Assembly (NCBI RefSeq): GCF_004357985.1
Contig: NZ_SMTF01000010.1
Span: 1 to 64,000 of the forward strand
Reading direction: 5' to 3'
From: Luteimonas aestuarii
GTDB taxonomy: Bacteria; Pseudomonadota; Gammaproteobacteria; Xanthomonadales; Xanthomonadaceae
Length of the DNA: 64,000 nucleotides
Shown: positions 28,673-36,892 of the stretch, one piece after another
Numbering within the stretch: position 1 is the stretch's first letter
Layout of the letters: every line of letters begins with the position of its first letter
Notes under the pieces: model-generated
What the model saw: the letters and a program-made list of their open reading frames with translations, nothing else
Databases searched by the model: none
Told to the model about the DNA's origin: nothing
Position numbers and translations under genes: made by a program

Positions 28673-31065
28673 GCTTGCGTGGCGGACGCGTCGGGCTGCG
28701 GCGCGCCGGCGTGCGATGGCTGGCGTTGGGGTGGCTGCTGCTGGCGGTTTCGCTACCGGCCTGGGCCGAGGGGTTGGTCTCGGTGCATGAGCAGGCGTTG
28801 CCGGCATTGCCGGCGGGCGCGGATCCGCTGCGCCTGCAGGTGGTGGCGGAGCGGGTGGTGGTTCGCGGCAGCGGCGGCGCCTGGGTGCTGGATGCCGCCG
28901 GCACGGCGTGGCGCGACGCGACGATGCCGGACGACACGGGGTTGCAGGCGGTCGCCAGCACCGACAGCGGCGCGCAGGCCTGGCAGCTGTGGAGCGATGA
29001 TGCCGGGCTGCAGCGCATCGATGCGTTGGCATGGCAGGGCGACGTGTTGCAGGCGACGCCGATGGGCGTGCCTCCGGTTGCGTTGCATGACGCGCGCGCG
29101 GCCGTGCTGTCGGGCGCGCTGTTCGTTGCCGGGCTGGACGCGGCCGGGCGCACCCAACTGTGGTCATGGCCGCTGGGCTCCGCGCGCGCCACCTGGACGG
29201 CCCATGGTGGCTGGCCCGGCGACGAGGCCCCTGCCGTGCTGGTGGCACAGAAGTTCGCGCTGTACGTCGCCACGCAGGGCGGCGGGCTGTGGCAGTGGAA
29301 CGCCACCGACGGCTGGCAATCGCAAGGCCCGTTGCCGGCGGCATTGGCAACGGACGCAGCCCGCGCGATCGGACAGGCACACGTGCTGTTCCTGCTGCAG
29401 GGCGCGAACGGCCGCGAACCGCGCCTGTTCCACACCATCACCGGATCGTGGGCGCCGCTGCCGGCGACCCTCCCGTCCGATGCCGGTGCGCTGGTGCCGC
29501 GGGGCAATGGCTGGCTGTGGAGCGGCGGCGATGGCGGCGTGCACGAGGCACGCATCGAATCCGGCAAGCACCTGCTGGCGTGGCTGGACTGGCTGGTGAT
29601 CGTGGTCTACCTGGCCGGCGTGATGGGCATCGGCGTGTACTTCTATCGCAAGGACCAGACCGCATCGGGCGCGGATTTCTTCGTCGGCGGCCGCAGCATT
29701 CCGTTCTGGGTGGCGGGCGTGAGCCTGTACGCCACCAACACCAGCTCGATCAGTTTCATCGCCATTCCCGCCAAGGCCTACGAGAGCAACTGGCAATACA
29801 TGACCAACAACCTGGTCGCCGTGCTGGGCCTGATGTTCGTGGCGGTGTGGATCGTGCCGCTGCTGCGGCGGCTGGACCTGATGAGCGTGTTCTCCTACCT
29901 GGAGACGCGCTTCCACCCCGCCATCCGCATGCTGGCCAGCGCGCTGGCCATCGCCATGCAGGTCGGCAGCCGCCTGAGCGTGATCCTGTTCCTGCCGGCG
30001 CTGGCCATCGCCACCATCACCGGCATCGACGTGGTGTGGAGCATCCTGATCATGGGCGGGTTCACCATCGCCTACACCGCGATGGGCGGCATGCGCGCGG
30101 TGGTGTGGACCGATTTCGTGCAGGTGTTCGTGAAGATGGGCGGCGCGCTGTTCGCGATCGGCTTCATCCTGTGGTCGCTGGGCGGCGATTTCGACAGCGT
30201 GCGCGAGGCCGTGGTGGACCAGCGCAAGACCCAGCTGCTGGATTTCAGCTTCGACCTGACCAAGGCCACGGTGTGGGGGTTCATCTTCCTCGTGGTGTTC
30301 GACGTGGTGCTGACCTTCCCCAAGGACCAGGTGTTGATGCAGCGCACGCTGTCCACGCGCTCGGACAAGGAAGCGGGACGCTCGATCTGGATCTTCGCGG
30401 CGATGATGATCCCGGGCGGTTTCATCTTCTACGGCATCGGCACGGCGCTGTGGATGTACTACCGCAACAACCCGGAACGGCTGGACCCGTTGCTGCCGAT
30501 CGACGCCACCTTCCCCCTGTTCATCGCCGCCGAACTGCCGATGGGCGTGACCGGGCTGATCATCGCCGGCATCTTCGCCGCGGCGATGTCCACGCTGTCG
30601 AGCATCATCAACAGCGTGGCCACGCTGCTTTCGGTGGACTTCTACGGCAAGCTGGCGCGCAACCCCACGGACAAGGGCGGCGTGCGCTTCGCCGAGTGGA
30701 TGACGGTGCTGGTGGGGCTGGTGGGCATCGGCCTGGCGCTGCTGCTGTCGCGCTACGACATCCACTCGCTGTTCGACGTGTCGATCGAACTGGCCGGGCT
30801 GCTGGGCGGCGGCTTCGCGGGTGCCTACACGCTGGGCATGTTCACCCGCCGCGCCAATTCCGCGGGCGTGGCCATCGGGGTCGCGGGCGCCATCGCGCTG
30901 ACCCTGCTGGCCTGGTCGTTCGACCTGGTCCACCCGTACTTCTACCTGGGCATCTCGATCATGCTGTGCATCGTGATCGGATACCTCGCCAGCCTGTGCT
31001 TCCCGCCGCCGGACCGGTCGCTGGAAGGGCTGACGATCCACGACCGGGTGAAGGCGCGGGCCTGA
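28669..31065 (+). CDS. sodium:solute symporter with N-terminal periplasmic domain
   Basis: Translation starts at a GTG overlapping the previous stop, with GGAGAG upstream. The 798-residue protein has a signal peptide (about 1-28), a tryptophan- and glycine-rich domain (about 30-300) with repeated blades such as VATQGGGLWQWNATDGWQ that reads as a kelch-like beta-propeller, and an SSS-family symporter (about 305-798). Typical SSS stretches are DFFVGGRSIPFWVAGVSLYA, TNTSSISFIAIPAKAYESNW and MGGMRAVVWTDFVQVFVKMG, with about 14 helices. Bacteroidetes sialate loci have comparable propeller-symporter fusions. The substrate is unknown. Confidence 0.88.
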   Translation: MSLRGGRVGLRRAGVRWLALGWLLLAVSLPAWAEGLVSVHEQALPALPAGADPLRLQVVAERVVVRGSGGAWVLDAAGTAWRDATMPDDTGLQAVASTDSGAQAWQLWSDDAGLQRIDALAWQGDVLQATPMGVPPVALHDARAAVLSGALFVAGLDAAGRTQLWSWPLGSARATWTAHGGWPGDEAPAVLVAQKFALYVATQGGGLWQWNATDGWQSQGPLPAALATDAARAIGQAHVLFLLQGANGREPRLFHTITGSWAPLPATLPSDAGALVPRGNGWLWSGGDGGVHEARIESGKHLLAWLDWLVIVVYLAGVMGIGVYFYRKDQTASGADFFVGGRSIPFWVAGVSLYATNTSSISFIAIPAKAYESNWQYMTNNLVAVLGLMFVAVWIVPLLRRLDLMSVFSYLETRFHPAIRMLASALAIAMQVGSRLSVILFLPALAIATITGIDVVWSILIMGGFTIAYTAMGGMRAVVWTDFVQVFVKMGGALFAIGFILWSLGGDFDSVREAVVDQRKTQLLDFSFDLTKATVWGFIFLVVFDVVLTFPKDQVLMQRTLSTRSDKEAGRSIWIFAAMMIPGGFIFYGIGTALWMYYRNNPERLDPLLPIDATFPLFIAAELPMGVTGLIIAGIFAAAMSTLSSIINSVATLLSVDFYGKLARNPTDKGGVRFAEWMTVLVGLVGIGLALLLSRYDIHSLFDVSIELAGLLGGGFAGAYTLGMFTRRANSAGVAIGVAGAIALTLLAWSFDLVHPYFYLGISIMLCIVIGYLASLCFPPPDRSLEGLTIHDRVKARA

Positions 31066-31180
31066 CCGGCCACGACTTGCGGCACGCGCGCGGCGCCTGC
31101 CGCGATGCTGTCATCATGCACCGGAGCCCGCCCGTCGCGGGCGCACGGGCTTCGCTTCCCGGGTAGCGCAGGCAGCCAGC

Positions 31181-32080
31181 GTGGACACGCAGTTCCTCAA
31201 CACCTTCCTCCAGGTCGCCGATCGCGGGTCGATGGCCGCGGCCGCGCGCCACCTCAACATCACCCCGGCCGCGGTGGCGCAGCAGATCCGCACGCTGGAA
31301 CGCGAACTGGGCGTGCCGCTGATCGCGCGTGCCGGCCGCACGGTCAGCGTGACCGAGGAAGGCGCGCGCATCCTGCAGCGCACGCGCGAGGTGTTGCGCG
31401 ACGTCGCCGACCTGCGCAGCATCGCCAACGATCGCGCGGTCTCCGGCGAATTGCGCCTGGGCGCCTGCCCCACCGCGCTGGCGGGCATGCTGCCCGACGT
31501 GCTGGCGGGCATGGTGCGCAAGTTCCCGCTGATCAACGTGTTCATCAAGCCCGGCTATTCGGCGGAGCTCTACGCCGACGTGGAAAGCGGCGAACTGGAT
31601 GCCGCCATCGTGCTGCAGGCGCCCTTCGCCCTGCCCAAGACCTGCAACTGGGAAGTCCTGCGCGAGGAACCGCTGGTGGTGCTGGCGCCGGAACGCCTGG
31701 CCCATTGCGATCCGCACGACCTGCTGCGCGACGAGCCGCTGATCCGCTACGACCGCCACCAGTGGGGCGGCCGGCAGGCGGACGAGTACCTGCGGCGTGT
31801 GGGCATCGTGCCGCGCGAGCGCTTCGAGTTGAATGCACTCAATGCCATCGCGGTGATGGTGGACCGGGGCCTTGGCGTGTCGCTGGTGCCCGACTGGGCC
31901 GAGCCCTGGCCGGCGGGCGTGCGGGTGGCACGACTGCCTTTGCCGGAACCCTCCGAGCCGCGGCGCATGGGCATCGTCTGGTCCAGCACCAGCGTCCGCG
32001 GGCGGCTCACGCTCGCGCTGCGCGAGGAGTGCCGCCACGTCACCCGCCGCCAGCGTGGCGGGAGCGATCCGCACCACTGA
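31181..32080 (+). CDS. LysR-family transcriptional regulator
   Basis: The 299-residue protein starts at GTG (31181). It has the LysR winged helix (FLNTFLQVADRGSMAAAARH, NITPAAVAQQIRTLERELGV) and a periplasmic-binding-like effector domain from about residue 90 (GELRLGACPTALAGMLPDVL). It lies between the symporter and the TonB-dependent receptor, both on the same strand, and probably controls one or both in response to a small-molecule inducer. The gap before the receptor contains a candidate operator. Confidence 0.9.
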   Translation: MDTQFLNTFLQVADRGSMAAAARHLNITPAAVAQQIRTLERELGVPLIARAGRTVSVTEEGARILQRTREVLRDVADLRSIANDRAVSGELRLGACPTALAGMLPDVLAGMVRKFPLINVFIKPGYSAELYADVESGELDAAIVLQAPFALPKTCNWEVLREEPLVVLAPERLAHCDPHDLLRDEPLIRYDRHQWGGRQADEYLRRVGIVPRERFELNALNAIAVMVDRGLGVSLVPDWAEPWPAGVRVARLPLPEPSEPRRMGIVWSSTSVRGRLTLALREECRHVTRRQRGGSDPHH

Positions 32081-32107
32081 GCACGGCTGCTGCAGCGCAA
32101 CATACTT

Positions 32108-32126
32108 TTGCTCGCATCGTAAGCAA
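32108..32126. promoter_or_regulatory. candidate LysR-type operator (TTGCT-N9-AGCAA)
   Basis: In an AT-rich patch 28 bp after the LysR gene and about 195 bp before the receptor, TTGCT and AGCAA form a dyad. Flanking TTTT and AAAA extend it with one bulge. This is the sort of partial dyad LysR regulators bind, though the T-N11-A form is not exact. Confidence 0.35.
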
Positions 32127-32319
32127 TAAAAACTAGCGTCTGAACATAGCGGGCGACAGTTCATTCGCCTGCGGTCGACGCATAGTCTTCCGGTCAATGT
32201 CGCACGGCGTATCGCGTCGCATGGCAGCACGGGGACGGCAGTGGAAGAGGAAGTGCCGGCCCACGGACGACAAAAACAACATCCGGCGCCAGGCACCGGA
32301 CCAATCAATGGGGCCATCC

Positions 32320-34536
32320 ATGATCAAGCCACTTTCCGCCGCGATCGGCATCGCGCTCGCGTCCATGCTGACTGCCACCGGCGCGTTCGCGCAGCAGGCA
32401 GACGAGGAACAGGGCAGCGAGGCCGCCCGGCTCGACCGCGTCATCGTCACCGGCACGCGTGCACCCAAGGCGGTGGACAAGATCCCCGGCGCCATCTCCG
32501 TTGTTTCCACCGAAGACATCAGGCACACGCTTTCGCTGACCGAGGACGCGACCGCGGTGCTGGCGCGCACCGTGCCCGGCTATTCGGAAGCGTCGCAGGC
32601 CATGAGCAACACCGGCGAGAACCTGCGCGGGCGCATTGCCTTGCGCCTGTTCGACGGCGTGCCGCAGGGATCGCCGTTGCGCGAGGGCACCCGCAATGCC
32701 ACGTTCACCGACATGGGCATCGTCGACCGGATCGAAGTCATCAACGGTCCTTCCGCGTCCGAGGGCGTCGGCGCCGCAGGCGGCATCATCAACTACATTT
32801 CCGCCACGCCCACGCAGGAAGGCAGCCAGTTCCGCCTGCTGACGCGCTACTCGACGCAGTTCAAGGACGACAGCGCGGGATGGAAGGTCGGCGTGAATTT
32901 CATGCACAAGCAGGACAACTTCGATGCGGTGGTGGGTGCATCGCGGATCGATCGCGGAATGGGTTACGACGGCAACGGCGTGCGGCTCGGCATGAATACC
33001 AGCGGCTCGGTCAACGACTCGGTGGCCAACAACCTGTTCATGAAGTTCGGCTTCAACTTCGGCGAGATGGGGGAGAAGCGCCTGCAGGCCAGCTACAGCG
33101 ACTTCAAGATCGAAGGCAACGGCAACTACATCCAGGTCGATGGCTGCCGGTACGAACCCGGCTTTTGCGAGGATCCGCGCCCGAACACCTCGGAGCGCGG
33201 CAACCTGTTCGGCACCAAGGCCGAGTTCAATGATTTCCGCCAGGTCAACGTGATCTACAGCGATGGCGACTTCCTTGCCGGCACCCTGGTGCTCAACGCG
33301 TATTGGGCCGACCAGGCGATGCGCTATCCGCCGGAGGACGGCGATGACCGCCAGGATCCGCTGATCCCGCCGAACGGCCCCAATGGCCGCATCTGGGACC
33401 AGTCCGAAATCCGCTCGGACAAGCGTGGCCTGCGCGCGTCATGGACGCGTCCGGAACTGTTCGGCGTGGATGGACTCGAGCTGCACACCGGCATCGACTG
33501 GGTACAGGACACCGCCGACCAGCGCCTGGCACTGACCGACCGCCTGTGGGTGCCGCCGATGGAATACACCAGCCTGGCGCCGTACGTGCAGCTGAGCTAC
33601 GACATCGGGCCGGTGACCGTGAGTGGCGGCGTGCGCCGCGAGGACGGTGAGCTGCACGTGGACTCGTACACCACCACATGGTTCCGCAACCGCGTGTTCG
33701 TCGAGGGTGGCACGCTGTCCTACACCGACACCATGAAGAACCTCGGCGCGGTCTGGCAGATCAGTCCGGAATGGTCGGCATTCGTTGCCTACGGCGAAGG
33801 CTTCGGCCTGCCGAACGTAGGCATCCCGCTGCGCAACATCAACATCCCGGGTCAAAGCGTCGACGGCATCCTCGACCTGCAGCCGATCATCGTGGACAAC
33901 CGCGAGGTCGGCGTGAACTGGCGCGGGCGCTCGGCCTCCTTCGGCGCGTCCTATTACGACTCGAAGGCCGATTTCGGCACGTCGCTGGCGGTCGATCCGG
34001 TGACCAACGACTTCGTGCTCAATCGCGCACCGACCCGCATCAAGGGCTTCGAGGCCACCGGCGAATGGAACGTCAATGCCGACTGGCGGCTGACGGCGGT
34101 GTACGCCCGCACGCGCGGCAAGACCTCGTTCTGGACCGCCGACACGCTGGGGCGCTATCCGGCTGGCGGGCTGAACCGGCCGATGGGTGCGCTGGACGTC
34201 AATCCGGACAAGCTGGTGCTGTCCGCGCGCTGGCGGTTCTCCGACCAGGGCGACGTGACCCTGGGTTCGACCACGCTGATGTCGCGCGAACTGTCCGGCA
34301 GCGACTTCCGCGACTTCGATGACCGAACTTTCAGCTACAGCGAGCGCACCGATGGCTATACGCTGTTCGACCTGGGCGTGAACTATCGCGTGGAGAACGT
34401 CGGCCGCTTCTCGCTGGGCGTCGAGAACCTGCTCGACAAGCAGTACATCCTGACCTGGTCGCAGGTACCCGGTTTCCGCAACTACTGGGCCGGCCGTGGC
34501 CGCATGTACTCGGTGACCTACGAGTACACGTTCTGA
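32320..34536 (+). CDS. TonB-dependent outer-membrane receptor
   Basis: The 738-residue receptor has a signal peptide (MIKPLSAAIGIALASMLT, cleaved near AFAQQ), a plug domain starting with the TonB-box-like RLDRVIVTGTRAPKAVDKIPG, and a 22-strand barrel ending in SVTYEYTF with the terminal aromatic. Plug elements DRIEVINGPSASEGVGAAGG and INYIS are visible. No siderophore-specific extension or SusC-like domain is present. Beside the LysR regulator and the hydrolase operon it is likely the substrate importer of the locus. Confidence 0.92.
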   Translation: MIKPLSAAIGIALASMLTATGAFAQQADEEQGSEAARLDRVIVTGTRAPKAVDKIPGAISVVSTEDIRHTLSLTEDATAVLARTVPGYSEASQAMSNTGENLRGRIALRLFDGVPQGSPLREGTRNATFTDMGIVDRIEVINGPSASEGVGAAGGIINYISATPTQEGSQFRLLTRYSTQFKDDSAGWKVGVNFMHKQDNFDAVVGASRIDRGMGYDGNGVRLGMNTSGSVNDSVANNLFMKFGFNFGEMGEKRLQASYSDFKIEGNGNYIQVDGCRYEPGFCEDPRPNTSERGNLFGTKAEFNDFRQVNVIYSDGDFLAGTLVLNAYWADQAMRYPPEDGDDRQDPLIPPNGPNGRIWDQSEIRSDKRGLRASWTRPELFGVDGLELHTGIDWVQDTADQRLALTDRLWVPPMEYTSLAPYVQLSYDIGPVTVSGGVRREDGELHVDSYTTTWFRNRVFVEGGTLSYTDTMKNLGAVWQISPEWSAFVAYGEGFGLPNVGIPLRNINIPGQSVDGILDLQPIIVDNREVGVNWRGRSASFGASYYDSKADFGTSLAVDPVTNDFVLNRAPTRIKGFEATGEWNVNADWRLTAVYARTRGKTSFWTADTLGRYPAGGLNRPMGALDVNPDKLVLSARWRFSDQGDVTLGSTTLMSRELSGSDFRDFDDRTFSYSERTDGYTLFDLGVNYRVENVGRFSLGVENLLDKQYILTWSQVPGFRNYWAGRGRMYSVTYEYTF

Positions 34537-34655
34537 GCAGGCATCGTCGGGCGCGACCACGAATCCGCGCCCATCTGCCGCGGAGGGCCGATCGCCGGGG
34601 CCGTCCGGTTTCCTGCGGCAGGCAGTGACGATCCGGTGTCGCGTGGAGGGCAACA

Positions 34656-35915
34656 GTGAATCTGCATCGTGATGTCTGGCGGGGAGGGTTGCTTGCCCTG
34701 TGCATCGCGGTGTCACCCGTTACCGCGGCGCCCGGGCATGCACCTCTCCCGCATCCCGGGTCGCCGCTTTTCGACGCACGGGCGTGGTTGCAGCACGAGG
34801 TGTTGGCGGCAGGCTATCCGGGTGCGCGACTGTTGGTCGTGCAGGATGGCGCAGCGGTCGTTGACGAGACGGTTGGATACGCCGACCTGGCCCGCACGCA
34901 GCCGCTCGCGCCTGACGCGATCTACCGCATCTACTCGATGACGAAGCCGGTGGTGTCGGCGGCTGCCTTGCGCCTGGTCGGCGAAGGCCACGCCACCCTG
35001 GACGATCCGCTCGCGCTGCATCTCCCGCAGTTCGCCGGGCAGCAGGTGCTGGAGGCCGGCGGTCAGCCGCGCATGCCGGTGCGGGCGGTGACGATCCGCC
35101 ACCTGCTTACGCACACCGCGGGTTTCCCGGTGGCCGGTGATGGCGAGGCGATGCGACTGCGCGAATCGGCAGGTCCCGAACAGGCGACAAGCCTGGCGGA
35201 ATACGTCGATCGACTGCGCGGCGTGCCGTTGGCCCGCGATCCCGGCAGCCGCTTCACCTACGACAGCATGGCGACCGAAGTGCTGGGCCGTCTGGTCGAA
35301 GTCTGGAGCGGCCAGTCGCTTGAGGACTACCTCGGCGATGCCTTCTTCGCGCCCCTCGCCATGGTGGACACCGGCTTCGAAGTGCCGGTCGCGCAGCGCC
35401 ACCGGATCGTCGAGCTGGGTGTCATGGGCGATTCGGGCGCGCTGGTGCCGGCCGACGAGGCGCACGTGCGCGACCCCGGGACACGCATCCGCGCCTACAC
35501 GGGCGCCGCGGGTGGACTGTACTCGACGGCATCCGATTACCTGGCGTTCGCGCGCATGCTGCTGGCACGGGGCGAAGCCGGCGGTCGCACCTTCGTGCAA
35601 GCCGACCTGGTCGATGGCATGTTCCGCGACCAGCTCGCTGCCATGGCGCTCGAGCGTCCCTTCGTCGATGACTCGCCGGGACGCGGCTTCGGGCTCGGGT
35701 TGTCGGTGCTGGTCGATCCCGCCGCACTTGGTCGCGCCGGACGGGCCGGACAGGCGGGGTGGAGTGGCGCGGCATCGACGTACTTCGTCATCGATCCCGC
35801 CACCAGGACCGTGGCGCTACTGATGTTGCAGCACCTGCCGAACGGCCGTGCCGATGACCTGCCGCGCGTTGCCACGGCCTTCTACAACCACGTCCAGCAG
35901 GCGGTCGCGCCATGA
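34656..35915 (+). CDS. exported serine hydrolase (beta-lactamase/esterase fold)
   Basis: GTG start with GGAGGG upstream; signal peptide to about residue 25. The 419-residue product carries the class C-like SxxK motif SMTK (Ser94, Lys97), a YxS motif in FTYDSM (Tyr202) and the HLLTHTAGF stretch. This places it in the Beta-lactamase (PF00144) family of esterases and D-amino-acid-peptide hydrolases. In this operon it may be an esterase removing acyl groups from the substrate. It is the first gene of a tightly coupled run; its stop overlaps the ribokinase start. Confidence 0.88.
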   Translation: MNLHRDVWRGGLLALCIAVSPVTAAPGHAPLPHPGSPLFDARAWLQHEVLAAGYPGARLLVVQDGAAVVDETVGYADLARTQPLAPDAIYRIYSMTKPVVSAAALRLVGEGHATLDDPLALHLPQFAGQQVLEAGGQPRMPVRAVTIRHLLTHTAGFPVAGDGEAMRLRESAGPEQATSLAEYVDRLRGVPLARDPGSRFTYDSMATEVLGRLVEVWSGQSLEDYLGDAFFAPLAMVDTGFEVPVAQRHRIVELGVMGDSGALVPADEAHVRDPGTRIRAYTGAAGGLYSTASDYLAFARMLLARGEAGGRTFVQADLVDGMFRDQLAAMALERPFVDDSPGRGFGLGLSVLVDPAALGRAGRAGQAGWSGAASTYFVIDPATRTVALLMLQHLPNGRADDLPRVATAFYNHVQQAVAP

Positions 35916-36892
35916 CCGCGGGACGGGTGCTGGTGGCGGGCTCCGCCAACCTGGACTACGTGGTGCGCGCCAGGGCGATCCCTTCGCCGGGTGAAACCGT
36001 GCTGGGGCATGCATTCCGCACCTTCCCGGGCGGCAAGGGCGCCAACCAGGCCGTGGCCGCCGCGCGCGCCGGTGGCGCCGACGTGGGCATGCTGGTCGCG
36101 CTGGGCGACGATCCGGCCGCGCGCGTGCTGGAGGACTCGCTGCGCGACGCGGGCGTTGCGCTGGATGTCCGCCGCCAGCGCGACCTGCCGACGGGTGTGG
36201 CCTTCATCTGCATCTCCGATGACGCCGAGAATGCGATCACGGTTGCGCCGGGCGCCAACGACGCACTGTCCGCGACGGACCTGCCGGCGCTGGATGGCGT
36301 GGATTGCCTGTTGCTGCAGCTGGAAACGCCGCTGCCGACGGTGCTGGCGTACGCGCAGTCGGCGCGCGCGGCCGGCGTGACCGTCATGTTGAATGCGGCC
36401 CCGGCGCAGGTGCTGCCCAATGCGCTGCTGCAATCGGTCGACGTGCTGGTGGCCAACGAGGGCGAGATCGCGCTGCTCTCCGGCATCGAAGGCGACGTCC
36501 GCGCCGCCATGGACGCGCTGCCGGTCGCGACCATCGTGGTCACGCTGGGCGATGCGGGTGCCATTGCGCGCGATGCCAGCGGCACGTACCTGCAGCCGGC
36601 GTTCGTCATCGATGCCATCGACACCACCGCGGCAGGCGACACCTTCTGTGGCGTGCTGGCGGCCGCACTGGCGCGTGGCGCGGCGTTGTCCGCGGCATTG
36701 CGCGAGGCCTCGGCGGCATCGGCGCTGGCCTGTACGACGCTGGGTGCACAATCGAGCATCCCGCAGCGCCCGCAGGTGCGCGCAGTGCTCGCCCGGCCCG
36801 ACGTGGCGGACACCCTGCAGGCCTTGGCCAGGCTGACGGCAAGCTACGGCGAGCCCCGGGACTCCGCAGACGAGAATCGCAGAACGCAATGA
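35912..36892 (+). CDS. ribokinase-family carbohydrate kinase
   Basis: The 326-residue PfkB-family kinase has the ribokinase motifs AGSANLDYVVRA (N-terminus), FPGGKGANQAVAAA (about 38-51) and DTTAAGDTFCG (about 237-247) with catalytic Asp243. Ribokinase phosphorylates D-ribose at O5; relatives accept other pentoses. It overlaps the serine hydrolase stop by 4 bp and the next gene by 4 bp. The product sugar phosphate cannot be assigned from sequence alone, but a pentose released by the GH127-like enzyme downstream would fit. Confidence 0.88.
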   Translation: MTAGRVLVAGSANLDYVVRARAIPSPGETVLGHAFRTFPGGKGANQAVAAARAGGADVGMLVALGDDPAARVLEDSLRDAGVALDVRRQRDLPTGVAFICISDDAENAITVAPGANDALSATDLPALDGVDCLLLQLETPLPTVLAYAQSARAAGVTVMLNAAPAQVLPNALLQSVDVLVANEGEIALLSGIEGDVRAAMDALPVATIVVTLGDAGAIARDASGTYLQPAFVIDAIDTTAAGDTFCGVLAAALARGAALSAALREASAASALACTTLGAQSSIPQRPQVRAVLARPDVADTLQALARLTASYGEPRDSADENRRTQ

